A stretch of 64,000 bases of DNA from positions 104,902,485-104,966,484 of the forward strand of contig OZ023273.1 in NCBI GenBank assembly GCA_964007475.1. Reading direction: 5' to 3'. Below are positions 50,888 to 64,000 of the stretch, piece by piece. The stretch is from Hybos culiciformis. Taxonomy: Eukaryota; Arthropoda; Insecta; Diptera; Hybotidae. The position numbers and the translations under genes are program-made. Position 1 is the stretch's first letter. Each line of letters begins with the position of its first letter. The notes under the pieces are model-generated. The model was not told the DNA's origin. It ran no database searches and worked only from the letters and a program-made list of their open reading frames with translations.

Positions 50888-50916
50888 ACCTTTTACAGAA
50901 CTCAGTTGTAAAAGGT
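50888..50916. repeat. Perfect 10 bp-arm hairpin
   Basis: ACCTTTTACA, a 9 nt loop (GAACTCAGT), then TGTAAAAGGT. It lies in a slightly GC-richer patch starting GGCAGGGCCCATCAAACC. No T-run suggests a terminator role, and this is not a bacterial context. Confidence 0.7.
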
Positions 50917-52329
50917 CTACAAAGGTCTGCATGGTCTGTAAATTATTTTACATATTCCTCTTGTAAATATGTGTTACCTTTCTAGTGCATTTCGAAAACT
51001 ATTACTAAAATTCGAAAAATTCAATTGACAGAGGTTAGAAATTGTGTTTCTTCATTGTAGAAGAATTATTTTACAAGAATTTAAAATCAATTTTCTTTCC
51101 TTGCGAATGTTTATTTTGATAATAATTCGATAATAACAGGGATAATATAACAATTTGATTTAATTAAAATAATGCCAAATAAATTTATTGAATACTTACT
51201 TACTTTTTTTTTTATTAAGAGAATGTATAAATTAATTTCACTAATTATAATAATCAACCAGTATGTGGCCAATATGTCAAATCAACTAATTATTAAAATA
51301 CAGAAATGAGTCCACTTAAACATTCATATATACAATGTATACATATATATACAACATAAAGAGAATGCTTAAAGATTTTGGTATGTAAAAAATGTTCTAA
51401 AAAAAAGAAAAAAAACTGAAACATAAATAAACGCAGTCAATACGTAAATACGCATTATTATTATTCAATATTTCATAAGAAATTTATTTATTTCTATGGA
51501 TGGTAGGTCGAAAATTAAATGCAATTTTAATTGGGTGACGGAAAAAAAATAATAAACAACATAAAAATTATTATTCTAAAAATTGAGTTCATAAAATTAA
51601 TGCACAGTTGATTGAAATGTCGTGCTAATATTGCACTTCAGTGAATTTTTTCTATATAGATTTTTATTAAATTTTATTTATTATATACATTTTTTTTTTG
51701 TATTTTATATATAATAAATACTTTATTTTATATTGGTGGCGTTTCTTTATAATAATATTCAGGTCATTGAATCTCGATTATTAACCATTTTCATAATGCA
51801 TACAATAATATTCAATTGAATATTGAAAAAATAAAATTTTCCCATTACACAGTTTTGAAAAAAAAAAATTCATTAAAATGAATGAACTGATTTATATTTT
51901 TTTTTTTTTTGATAATAATTATTAAGTATCCTTTATCAAACTCGAAAAAGATATAAAAAAATTTGGCCATCATTAATCTATTACAGCTCATAAAGTCGCA
52001 GAGTAGATTTTATTTCAATTTTCTCAATGCTTAGATATAGGTAGCTAGCTATATACATAAATAAATCTTGATGCTGAAATGAATTCAAATCGTCATTGTA
52101 AAATGCATATAAATATTTTCGCAAAAATATTAACGACTTAACGTTCAGCACAGATAACCATTTCCCAGAGGAATAACTGGAAAAACATCCATTATAAATA
52201 TCACTAGTGAATTAATTCTTCTTCAAAAGTACAAATTCAGTTTTCATTAAAAGAATTTGTTTTGTTAAGTTCATTCAATACATTTGGAAAATTTTTACGC
52301 AATAATACGCATATTTTGTAAACCCCAAA

Positions 52330-52960
52330 TTTAGGAGGTTAATTTTAGAACTTTTATCCATTAAGAACAAATCCTACATACGACCAAAATTAGAATACAA
52401 TTCGCATATATGGGCTGGTGCTCCCAAAACCCATCTTGAATACCTGGACAAAGTTCAGAGAAGGACTATTAGATTGATAAACAACGACCAAACCACCAGC
52501 CACCATTAACTTCACTCAACCACCGTCGTAATGTAGGTTCACTTTCCATTTTTTATAAATACTTTGTTGGAATGGATACGTGTTCCCTGGAAGTAAAGGC
52601 CCTACTTCCTCAACTTCAAGTATTTTCACGCCAAACACGTACCGCTTCAACGTCACAGCCATATTTCGTCAAAATTCCCAGATGTGATAGAACGAACTTC
52701 GGAGATTCGTTTTCAATTCGCACCTCGAAAATGTGGAATGCTCTCCCTTCAAAACTGTTCCCGACAGCTGGCGGACGCTTGATTTACGACTTGCGCCGCT
52801 TTAAGAAGAGTGTAAATGATTACCTGCTAACTGTCCCACTTTTTAATCCCGTCTAAACTTCCTGTCCTCTATACCAAATCCATACTTCTTATGGTATAAA
52901 AGGTATCCCACCTAGTGATTTGGTAACTTTAATAAAAAAAAAAAAAAGAAAAAAAAAGAA
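52330..52960 (+). mobile_element. 5'-truncated LINE (jockey/CR1-type) 3' end
   Basis: The sequence is abruptly GC-richer than its flanks. It encodes the C-terminal part of a non-LTR reverse transcriptase ORF (52333-52856), then a short 3' UTR with a TACCAAAT...TGGTAT inverted repeat, then AATAAA and a long A-rich tail interrupted by single Gs (52931-52960). Lack of the reverse-transcriptase catalytic core and endonuclease is typical 5' truncation. No clear target-site duplication was found at the imprecise left edge. Confidence 0.85.
52351..52856 (+). pseudogene. Non-LTR retrotransposon reverse transcriptase, C-terminal fragment
   Basis: The frame from 52351 reads YIRPKLEYNSHIWAGAPKTH and LEYLDKVQRRTIRLINN, the post-thumb region of jockey/CR1-like reverse transcriptases, and stops at 52507-52509. 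The next frame takes over from about 52503 with LNHRRNVGSLSIFYKYFVG and ends RTSKMWNALPSKLFP...LRRFKKSVNDYLL at a stop at 52856. HRRNVG-x-L-x-x-FYKY and R-T-x-x-x-WN-x-LP are standard for this region. One frameshift near 52490-52505 therefore separates two otherwise well-preserved halves. The fragment lacks the catalytic YxDD and cannot be active. Confidence 0.85.
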
Positions 52961-52961
52961 G

Positions 52962-55900
52962 AACGTTTCTAGAAGTCTTAAGCACTTAATACTTTTATAT
53001 TAAATTAAATAAACCAATATGATATAAAGAATATACCTAAAATATATAAGAATATATAGTAATACATATGTACATATATATTAGCAAATGCTATTAAGCC
53101 ATTATAATAAGGAAATTAAATAAAAAGAATCTACTTAGGTATTCGAAATTATTTTAATCTCGATGATAGTTTATTTCATTTTTTTTTTTTTAAATATTAT
53201 ATTTTATTTGCTACAGATATAAGTAAGTATTTATGTTTTCAACAACAACGTAAGTATTCATTTGCAGACATTGAATTTTATCTGGGAAAAAGATTAAATT
53301 TCAGCATAATATGCTCGATAATATGTAAAAAAAAAAAAAAAAATAATAATATGAAAAAAAAAAAAAAATCCATAACGTAAAATATTATTAGTTCAGTAAT
53401 GCATCTGCAAAAATTTTAAGTTAATTAATTTCATTTTAATATATATACCATAATAATGTGTGTGGTATTTGGGGTATTTATACATCACTTACCTCATTCA
53501 TTACAAAAAATACCCTATTATATATATATATTAAAAATTGTATAGCGAAGAGCAAAAAAAAATGATAATAATAATTATAATTGAATGAAGCTTTAAAAAA
53601 ATGTGTGAATAGCTCGATGAATGGCTATCTCAAAATAAAAAAAAAAATAAAACCAAAAATATAGCATTTTAGTATTATAAATAATATTATTACTTATTTT
53701 CTTTTTATTTTCGAATAATAAGTGCAGTGCAGGTGAAAATTCAATCTAAATAACCAAGTCTGGAGGATTTTTTTAAATTTTTTTTATATAATTCGACTGC
53801 AAAGATTTAATTATACCTCTGTCTCTGCACAGACATATAAATTAGATTCGATTCTAAGATTTGTTCTGCAAATATAAAACCCAACAAAAAACTCAACAAA
53901 CAACTATAATTAGCATTTGAAGTGAAACATCATCAAAATCAGAAGATTTTGCGCTATTTTTTGTGGTTTCCAGAGATCAAGTAATTGAAATTTTATAAGA
54001 CACTTAACGTAAAAAATTTAAAAACCTCAATTCACAAATTTCTCCAACAACCAAGGTGGGGTCTGGCGATGTATAATAATAATTTTTGAAGTATGATACA
54101 AATATTTTTATATATATACAACATAGTAAGAATAATTATATATACCAAAATACCACCTGTTTAATAATAAAATACTTAAGTACTATAAATAAAAAAACAC
54201 CGAAGTAACTAAAGTTTCTTATTAAAACAATATTTTAGTAAATAAAAATTTTCCCTAAACTCATTAAGTTTTTTTTTGTGAGATATTTTTTTTAAGTTTA
54301 TTGCCACTATTTTTCAAAAAAAAAAAAAAAAAAAAAAAATTCACATTAATTTAAATAATATTCAACTGTTAATAGATAGATGTATCTATGTGTGTAGTAT
54401 CTTTCAGAAAATATATACATACAATAAAATCTTACACGTGAACGTGAGAAAACTTAAGTGTTTTTCAATGGGATTTTTTTTTCTATTTTTTGATTATTAT
54501 AAATTATGCTACACATAATTATAATAAGCATTTTGTTTTGATTTACAAAAAAAAAAAACTTCTTGAAGTAATTTAAGTGTTGTACAGTCGATTGTACATA
54601 AATGTATAATAAAACAAAAAAAGATTAATTGTTTCGGAATTTATGGGTTAATTTTTCACTGAGAAAATATTTAAACAAAAAAAAAAAAACAAAGGAAAAT
54701 TAATGAAAAATATTCACATGCAAGATTTCTTTTAAAATTTTAAATTATTATTACACTTATTATTATTTTTTTTAATAAATGAAAGTGAAATTAAAATTCA
54801 ACTTTAATAAAACAATCAAAATATACTTTTTTAATTATTTTTATGCACTTAATGACAAATTGCGAAAAAAAAAATTATTGTGAAACAATATTTACTTTTA
54901 ACGAGACTTTTAAGCAATCAAAAGAATAAAGCTAATCGAAATTAATGTATAAATGTTGTTTTGTTTAAAGACAAAAATCGATTCAAAAAAATGCAGAACA
55001 AGGGGATGAGAACAATAGGTATACTCAAGATCAAGCGATACACATCAATATAGTGGATACTTACTTGATATGATTTGAAATGAACGAGCATTAGTGAAAG
55101 AATTAATTTTTAACGGTTTAGTTATTCTATTTAAATCTTCTATCTACCCACATAAATAGTAAGTTATATAATGTTCATTTATCTTGCGCTCAAAACTGTT
55201 TTTTGGTGCGTACAAATTTTTCCTACATATTTTTGACGGGCTTCGACTATATACTAGACTTTTAAGAATATTTAATAGATTAAGTAAATGTAAAGGTAAA
55301 ATTTTAATGTAAATAATTTATAATTAGTTTTAACTACTTAGTCTTTAATCAATGTCTGTCCAAGTTAATACTCGATAGTGTTTATTATGTATGCTATAGG
55401 TAGGGAAAACTGGTGGGGAATACAAAAAAGGGTGCAAAATTAATTTTTATAAAATATTTTTTATTTTTCCAGTTCTTTTAATTCAAAAATACTAATTTAA
55501 ATTAGGTACTTAATAGAATTTTAGTATTATAGACTTAAGTTGGTAGTTGTTTGTTAGTCTGTTAGTTGTATGTAATTTTATTGGCTAAAGTATATATAAC
55601 ATACGATTTCCACATTTTAATCACTTTTAATCACGGATAATTTTGACAGATTAACTTCCTTATGAATGTAATTATTTTAAGGTAAAAGAAGTTTCCTCAC
55701 CAATTGTCAATGAATTAATTGAATGAAAATCGCGATAAAGATAATTCACATACAAGTCAAAAGTAATTATAAGAAATCTCTTGGTACGATAAGCATCGTT
55801 AATAATTTGTTTTACCACCAGTCTTTGATAGTGCCAAAGGACAAACGAAAGTCTAATTATATTTGTGTGCGGAAGTAAAAATATTTAACACTTATGTAAC

Positions 55901-58900
55901 TACTTAGCTAATATTCAATTTCGTATCACTAAGTACTATACTTATTTATAATTTACAAATTTTAAGTTTAATAATTAAACATCCATAAATTTATGAACCA
56001 CACAAATTATATGCTCAGTTAAAAAAAAAATTATTAAAAACATTTTTTTTTTAACTTTCTTATAACAAAAAAAAAAATATTATTTTTAATTTAATTAAAT
56101 TTAACTTTTTCAAATAGGTACATAGTTAATTTAATTTTACGATAAGCCCAGGTGGTTTAATTACGTGGGATTTAATAAATAATTTCGTTTCTTATTGAAA
56201 TTTTTAAATAACTATTAATTTAAAGAATCTTACTCATAATTTAATAAAAAATCGAATATTTTATTATTATTAACAATAATTTTACACAAGCAAACAAACA
56301 AACAAAAATAAAAATGCGGGCATAATATGTGGGCGGAAATATGGTCTGGAAATGGTGCTAAATCGTCGGTGGCAAAAAAAAAAATTTACTTTTTTTTCTT
56401 CTTCGATTCACCACGCAGTAGACAAATCGACGTCGTTTTTATTTTTTCTTTCTTTCACAAAATTTTATTGAAATTCATAAAAGAAACATATATTTACTTA
56501 TTTATATATATATATTTATTTATTAAAAAAAAGCACATTAAGTATACTTTAAGCATGCATTTAAAATTAAATTATTAATGAAAATAAAATTATGAATGAA
56601 ATGAAAAAAATACTATTTAAATAAGTAAGTATATTTCGTAATATTTTTTTGTATACATAAATCTTATAGAAATAAATATATGTATCAGTTGTAATGTTAT
56701 CATAACTTTTTTTTTCAACTTCTCCTTCTTTATTCCAAGGAATATTATCTTGAAAGAAATAAAAATTATTCAAGAGTCTTATCCCTGTGGTCTAAACATT
56801 GAATGACAAATTGTAATTTATTGATTATTCATAATAATTATCATAATGATGTTTTTTATTCATATTAAATAACTATATGTAAATATTGCAAAAATTTGGC
56901 GTTAAATAATACACACAGCATTATTTTTATAGTAAAACTAAGAAAACGTACTATATAAGTATTATCTGTAAATCAGCAACATAAACAAAATTAAAACAAA
57001 TATTATTTTTAGTAAGTATAAAAAGTGCATAAGTGTAAGTAGATACTTAAGTTTCCGATTTAAAAAAATATTAATAATAATAATAAATTTGAGTGCTCGC
57101 ATATAAATCGCAATGGTATAATTAATATTAGAAAATATAAAAAAAAATATTCAGAACTTATCAAAAATAGCTTAATCATCGTTTTATCTATACATACTTA
57201 ATAAATTGTAAATACAGTAAATCTACGAAAGTTTTTTTTAGCTTTTAAATCGAAAAAGAACATAAACGAAACAAAAAAAAAAACTTTATCAGGTATTTCC
57301 TCGTGTAATTCTGTATCAATTTTTATATTTACCTCGAAGTCAAATGTCAAAATCAAATCACAACAGCCGCAAGGTTTTTACGTTCTTGGTTTTTATGTAT
57401 ATTTTTAATGTTAATCTAGACGTGAATAAATTAAGTTACTAACTGTGTAAGTAAGTACTTTTAATATTAATAACTCATTACCATATTACTTGTAAAGTAA
57501 ATTTTGTTAATTAATTAATCTGAATTCAGTAAACAGTTGCAGCAGCTTATACAACCTGAAAACTTTTTTCAAGCTCCTTATCATTATTAAAGTGATGGAG
57601 CAATATTAAAAATTATGGTAGAATTTAGTCTAGTTCAGTATACTTAAACCCAAGTGGTTTAACATAATTAATAATAGTTCGGAACTTTTGTACGTAATAA
57701 GATATAAGTACCTTCTTTACCCTATCACAATACTAACAGTAAGAACCTGGAACTAAAATTGAATTATATACCTACCAAACTTCTTAAATATAAATACTTA
57801 AAATGAAATAAATATGTTAAAAAAAAACATATATGACTTAATTTCAAAAACCTCGTCTCTTATCAAATTGAAATTTATTTATATTTTTATAACTTAGACA
57901 TTAACTGATAAACTTTTTAACCTTTTTTTGTTATTCTTAGAGAAATATAAATAAATATTTATAAAATGAGTTCAATTCACATTTTAATTCATTGTTTTAT
58001 TATGAGTTTTGATAAGCCAATACATTCTAATATACCTAAAGTATTAAAATTTAATTTTTCTTTTAATAAATATTAATTTCTAAGATTTTTAAGCAAATTT
58101 CATATTAAGTCTTTTATAATTTTAATTTTTAATAATTTAATAATTTTTAAACCGCTATAAGTACAGTTCTGAAAGTGATAACCAATTATTGTTCTAAAAG
58201 AATGCCGTCGTTGTAACTTATCTATGGTTTTCATAACATCAAAAAATTATCGGTTTTTCATTCATAAGAAATTTTTTTTTTATCTCTAAACTCAAATCAT
58301 AATATTTTTCTAATAAAAAAAATCATATTTTTTCAATAAGTAATTTTATTTTTAGTATACAATTATTAAATACCTACTAAACTATGAATTTTATTTATAA
58401 TAAAAAAAAAATTCCAACTTATTAGCGCCAGATTGAGAATTCTCTTTTGTTTGAATTCAACCTTGAACAGAGTTTAAAAACTCATATAAATACTTACTTA
58501 ATATTAAATAAAATATTCCATGAATATTAATAATTATATTCTTTTGATTTTATTTGATGAATAAACTTAAAAAATAGAGAATAAAACGGAAAAAAAAAAT
58601 TCAACAGTAGCATAATAATTTTTTTTTTGTCATTATTGAATGAAAAAACGAGGTGTTTTTTTTTCACATACATATATATTTTTCAATTATGAAACTGATA
58701 CCGGAAGAATCCTCTTTATGTAATACGTCAAGCGAAAATTTTTTTTACTTAGCATTATAATAATATGTAAACAAAAATATAAATATTTACAAAACTTTCA
58801 GATAACTAATTGCATATAAATGTATATATTTAATGTACCTTGGAATTAAGTACACACATTTTACTATTGGAGGAGGCAAAATAATTTCGTATTCGAAATA

Positions 58901-61900
58901 ATATATTAAGTATGTACTTATGATTTTAAATTCACAGAAAAAAAAAACACATTAGTGTTAAATAGATAATAATTTGAATAAAATTTATTGTATTGTAAGT
59001 CCTGCTAAACTGATGAAGGAACCACACAAATTTTTCCAAATCTCACTAGTTCAAAACATAACAAAAATGAAGTATAATAATCTCCAAAATGCTCAATATG
59101 GCATAAAAATATTTTCAACGACGATGAAGAGTATGTTAATATGACCAAAAATATTAATCTTTTATATAAAATAAATTTATTATTTTATTATCAGTTTTTA
59201 TATCAAGGTATGTATAATTGTTGATGTAGGTAAATTTGTTTAATTTGACCTTATCAGTTTAATAATTCTAAAAAAATCGAATTTGCATTTAAATTAGTTT
59301 TAAAGGATTAACGAAAAATGAGTGGGCTAAAATATAAAGTATTAACCTTGATATTGATGCATTTTTTTTATTATTAACTTTAATTTTAGAATATTGAGAT
59401 ATATAAAAAGAGTTACAGAGTACCTTACAACATCAAAAAAAAATAATATTTACTGATATAAAATCGACACTATAATTTTAAAAATCGATGAACCAAATTT
59501 AAATAAAAAACAATAAAACTATAAGCTTGAAATAAAAATAAATAATGTTTGAAAAAAGTTTTCGATAAAAGTTTTTTAGTTATACGGATAATTTATAATT
59601 TACACTTGAGATTGAAACATCAAAAATAATTTAAAAATTATATATACTTACTTTTGAGATTAAGTTTTTATTTTATGAAGACTACAAATAAAATATAAAT
59701 GTTATTAATTTTTGAAGATAAGATTTTTTTTTCCATATTAGTTTTAAGTATTTATATTCATTGATAAGAAATATTATTTACCATTAATAAAATGTAATTG
59801 ATATATAAAAATTGAAAAAAAAAAACACATAATTTTTTCCCCTTTTCTTTTATTACCAACAACTTGATTTTGCCGCACTAACCGCAAATATATTAAGCTT
59901 AAATAATATGTTTAAACATTTGCAATTATATATCTTATTAAATTTCACTTAAGTATTTAAATATTAATTTATTAAAAATAATTTCCGACATAATTTCAAT
60001 GTGAAAAAAAAATAAATAAAAAATTAGAAAATTATACACAACAGGTAATATGAAAGTTTTATTTTATAAAAATACTGAAATCATGTGTACTAACCAGATA
60101 CTAACTTAATACTTAAACGAAATAATAGCCATCAAATTGAAAAATGATTAAAGTGAAACGATAAAATTAATGGAAATATTATTTTAAATCAATAATTTTT
60201 ATAATTATACATAAATATACATTAATTTTAATAGGTTTCTTTTTCAAAAGTTTGCAATTTGCAATAGATAATCAACTAATACTTCATATAATACACTAAT
60301 ATAGTGTAGCAAGTAGTTCTAATAACCAGAGAGTTTTTCCAAAGCAGTTTATTGAGGACGAGCAATTTTTTGTTTCTGTTAAAGCTTACAAGGCAACTTT
60401 ATTCCAATTTTAGATTGTTAAATTTACTTACTTAGTTAAGTAAATAATTGCATCATAACATACATAAGTATACTTGTTAAATAAATTTAATGATAGTTAA
60501 TGATCAATTATAAATTAGATTAAGATAATTTGTCTCTGAAAATCTAAATATTTAATTTATTTATATACTTATGTACTTAAGAATTTACGTTACATATACA
60601 ATAAGTTTTCTTTTACAATTTCGACATGAAATTTTGAAATTTTTCAATTCACACAACACTACATGCTTCTGAATGGCAAATAAGACTTGGCCACCTCTAA
60701 AATTTATAATAACAATAAAGTTTATACTTAATGAATTCCATCATAAAATAATCACATAAGTATTCATGTGCACTAAAATTATACTAAAATATTTTATTTT
60801 TTGTTAATGCGGAAAATGAAATAATAAATGCAAAAATATCAGAATAATAAACATAATTATTGCATTTTCTCTGTCGACTGCACTCATACAATAAAATTCC
60901 AAAAAATTTACTTATTTATTATTATTTATAATTTAAAAATAATAAAAAAAATAAAAACATAAAATATCTCAAATGGCCTTGGTATAATATTTCATATTAT
61001 TATATTTTTATTAAAAATATTTTGAAAATTAAGCCATCATTACTCTTCATTCATAATAAAGTTATATTTATATTTTTTTCAATTAATTTCTTCTATTTTT
61101 TTTTTCGGCATCATTTTATATTTAAAAAAAATTCCCAGAAGCACTAAAAAGATTTTTTTTATAATCTGAGAAAATAAAACTATCTAACTATAAATCTAAA
61201 AAACCTGTCACATTTTTAAAGAATCCCTAGACACTTTTAAATGTTCACTTTTTTTTTTGTCCCAGATTCAGATTTAAATTTAAAAAAAAAAGAAGAAATT
61301 AAAAGGTCTCGATCAAATTCAGAACATTTTTTTATAACATTTAACTATATGTTATAAAAAAAAAGTTACATCAAAATAAAAATATAGGTTATATACGGTT
61401 ATATATAAAGTTTAATAAAATATTAAATTTGAAACTTTTGATTTTGTTTTCTTAAGAGAATCATTTATATTTAATAAAGTAGCTTTTATCCGCTTTTACC
61501 GAGGCTTTTACATATAAACTTTTCAATCTTTCTTTATTATCCGTTCAAATGGAAAACATTTTGATAACGGATTCATTACAAAAAATTTTGTAAATAATTT
61601 GATCGAAAAATTAAAATTTTTCTTCTATAAAGTGAGGTACACAAAGTAAGTACATACATGGTAAGTTTTTGGTTGGCAACAAATTGACTGTGCTAAATTA
61701 TTATACAGTATCTATTACATTTACGCCAGCGATTTATTTACTTATCCATTCAGGTGCAGCAGTCAAAATATATAGAATATACGTACATACTTACCTCCAA
61801 AACTATAATAACTATGTTTTTTTAATAAGGAAAAAAAAAGTGCTTGAAAATATTTCCATTAAAATCGCTTGTATATCATTTTTTTATTGAATTCTCAATC

Positions 61901-64000
61901 CACATATTATTATAGTTGTACATAGTTATATACAATACATGCACATATTTAACTACATTTTAGGTTTTACTCTATTTAAGTATGTATATCTACGTTTTTA
62001 AAAAATAAGTACAATATATGTACACAATAACTTTCCTACATTTATATGTACTTATCTATATAAACATTTTTTTTCTATTTATTTTCCATTAAATTCTCTT
62101 CAACCCCAAAAAATTCTAAATAAATATACTTATGATAAAAATGTGCTAAGAATAGAAATCATAGGTACTAACTTTACTCATTGTTTTCAAAAATTTTTAT
62201 CTTAAACTTAATTTTGAGACACTTAGGTTACTTCAGTTCCCATAAACAAAATTAATTGCTTTGAACCCAAAGCTTTTCTCTTTTTATAAAAAATAGGAAT
62301 ACTTACTTCAAGTTTTTAGTTATGAAACATTATTTCTCGTTTAAGTGAGAAATATTAAAAAAAGTAATAGGTAACATTTAATAACTTGGATTAAGTACTG
62401 ATATAAACTTTGAGCTGTGACTGGCTGTACGAAGTGAGCCAACTCAAAGCAAACTGTATTGTGTAAATGTAATGCCTTGGGTAATTCGCTCTGACCTCGA
62501 TTTAGACAAATATTATAAAAATTTCTGATATCACACGAAACTTAACGAATCTTATTTGAGATAAGATAACTTGTTAAAAGAAATTCTTAAAAATTTTCAA
62601 CGCAAAATGAATACCTACTATGCCTCTTAAATACTAAACCACAAAAAAAAAAAAAAACTTAATAAAAAAAATATAAAAAGGAAAAGAAATCAATTTTAAT
62701 GAGATTTTTTCGATGTTCAAATTATATTCCAGAATTTTATCATAAAATTTTATACTGAAATAAAGAAATTTAGAGTTAACTTCCTTGAAATTAAAAATGC
62801 AGGACGCAAAACATATAAATTTTTGTCCCAACTTAAGGGAATCTTTGTATATATGGATATAGCCGGTAATACATATTTAACGAAATAATCAAATAATTAT
62901 AATTAAATAACTACGTGCAAGTAGTATCCGTTGGTTGAAATTTATTAAATTTTCGTGATGTAATGTTGGATATAATAGGTAAGGTACTTAAAACTATTTT
63001 CCAAATATTATTTTATAATGTTTTCTTATTAAAATTTAATATTTTAGAAAGTACGATTTTGATGGATTTTGACGTTAGCTATAGTGGTTAAAATTAGGTT
63101 TATTTCATCTGGAGGTGTAAATATATATGGTCTTATGTTGAAATGCAAATTTATTACAATACTTACCTAAGTATTTTACGAGATATTTTACCGTCATGTT
63201 AAGAGTAAAAATATTTTCCCTTATTCTCAACTTTCATTAAAATGTCTTAACCTCTTCAGGGGCCACCATTTTCCACTAGAAAGTAAACACTAGTCGAGAT
63301 ACTGGTACATACTTAACTCATTTTATTTTTTTCCGTTTTTTTATTAATTAAGTACATATATTCATTCTTAATTCATACTTAAGTACTTACATAAGTAACG
63401 TTAAATAAGTACTTACATTTATCATAAATAAGATTAATATAAAAAACAATTAACTATTTACTTACTTTATTGCGAAACAAAATTTTAATAATAATAATTT
63501 TTATAACTTTTTTGACTTATAAGTACTTTGCTGATGAGTTATAGTTTTTTTACGCACTTACTAATGAGAAGTTTGATGCAAATAAAATGAATTATTTTTT
63601 ATGAAATATCTAATTACTTGTAAACACAAAAAAATAGACTAAATTCCCAATACTAATTAAATTAACTACTTACTGAATATTAAATACCTATATTTAAACT
63701 ACATTTACATAACATGAAATTCGTGTATAAAACAAAACACCTTTTTACCACTTATAAAGTAGGTACCTACTTACAACACAAAATCGTTCTACTTAAGTAC
63801 TACAAAAATTTGTAGTTTACAATAATACATTTGTTGAGAGTTAATGTCAGATAGATTTCAAAGGAACAAATAAATTTGTTTTTAGCAGTTTTTAACTACT
63901 TACCTACTAAATAATGCATAATAAATTTTTGGAACATAAGTAAATAAGCTTCAAGTAAACTTTTTCACAAAATATTCTTTCGCACGATATCAGTCAACTG
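52962..64000. other. AT-rich non-coding stretch
   Basis: No gene found in 11 kb. A GC-richer island of about 120 bp lies at 56315-56436, preceded by a short (CAAA)n run (56287-56305). Many TAAGTAC/GTACTTA words occur near the right end (63300-63800). Open frames here (56327, 56567, 61669 and 62634) are low-complexity A/T translations. Confidence 0.5.

Larger units (their letters stand above)
43098..52329. other. AT-rich non-coding stretch
   Basis: No gene found in 9 kb. It contains the short tandem repeats at 47568-47621 and 49851-49905 and a small hairpin at 50888-50916. The mutually overlapping frames around 50104-50326 on both strands are A/T-run artefacts, as are those at 44282, 45979 and 48470. 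Confidence 0.5.

Noticed and set aside
50870..50917. hAT end starting CAGGGCCC
   Set aside because: No inverted partner and no 8 bp duplication could be found within a plausible distance.
1..64000. CRISPR array, bacterial operons or ribosome binding sites
   Set aside because: Composition, splice site and transposon types are eukaryotic; the short repeats lack unique spacers of constant length.

Overview
The window is extremely AT-rich eukaryotic DNA, dense in A/T homopolymer runs, with almost no coding sequence. Everything points to an insect nuclear genome. The transposon families (MULE, pogo/Tigger-like, hAT, TA-flanked MITEs, a jockey/CR1-type LINE) and the single spliced coding exon fit that. 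The insect order cannot be fixed from the sequence. Recurrent short TGTATGTACATA-type words are common in flies, but this is only a hint. Nearly all the open reading frames of 60-95 codons are A/T-run translations and were not called as genes.

The only host gene piece I can support is a minus-strand exon at about 38389-37909. It ends in the residues TSVRVAVR, followed directly by a strong splice donor (CG|GTAAGTAC). That is the first beta-strand of a kinesin motor domain, and the context D-x-S-V-R-V-A-V-R matches the start of KIF21/Klp31E-type (kinesin-4 family) motors best. No further motor exon is recognisable between 37909 and 1, so the left 37.9 kb is probably one giant intron of this gene. 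The right 25 kb is either an upstream intron or 5' flanking DNA.

Mobile elements are the main content. From left to right: (i) 2775-3826, a degenerate MULE whose terminal inverted repeats are tandem arrays of a 14-16 bp unit, with a MULE transposase C-terminal remnant and an embedded 228 bp palindrome; (ii) 8998-10173, a TA-flanked pogo/Tigger-like deletion derivative with its transposase relic on the minus strand; (iii) 12211-12513, a hAT MITE with a perfect 8 bp target duplication; (iv) 20637-21212, four diverged copies of an approximately 140 bp unit with CA microsatellites; (v) 24983-25377, 33743-34063 and 41904-42090, three MITEs sharing TA-flanked TCGTC-type termini; (vi) 30390-33028, a 2.6 kb element with about 310 bp terminal inverted repeats and a perfect 9 bp target duplication, filled with nested palindromic arrays and a 70 bp-arm hairpin; (vii) 42253-43095, a TA-flanked element with CACTSTTAGAAAA ends, many GAACTCCG motifs and a tRNA-like pol III box A/box B module; (viii) 52330-52960, the 3' end of a 5'-truncated LINE.

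The rest is featureless AT-rich DNA with short tandem repeats and microsatellites. Nothing here forms a pathway. The picture is one gene's long intron acting as a reservoir of non-autonomous, hairpin-rich DNA transposons.
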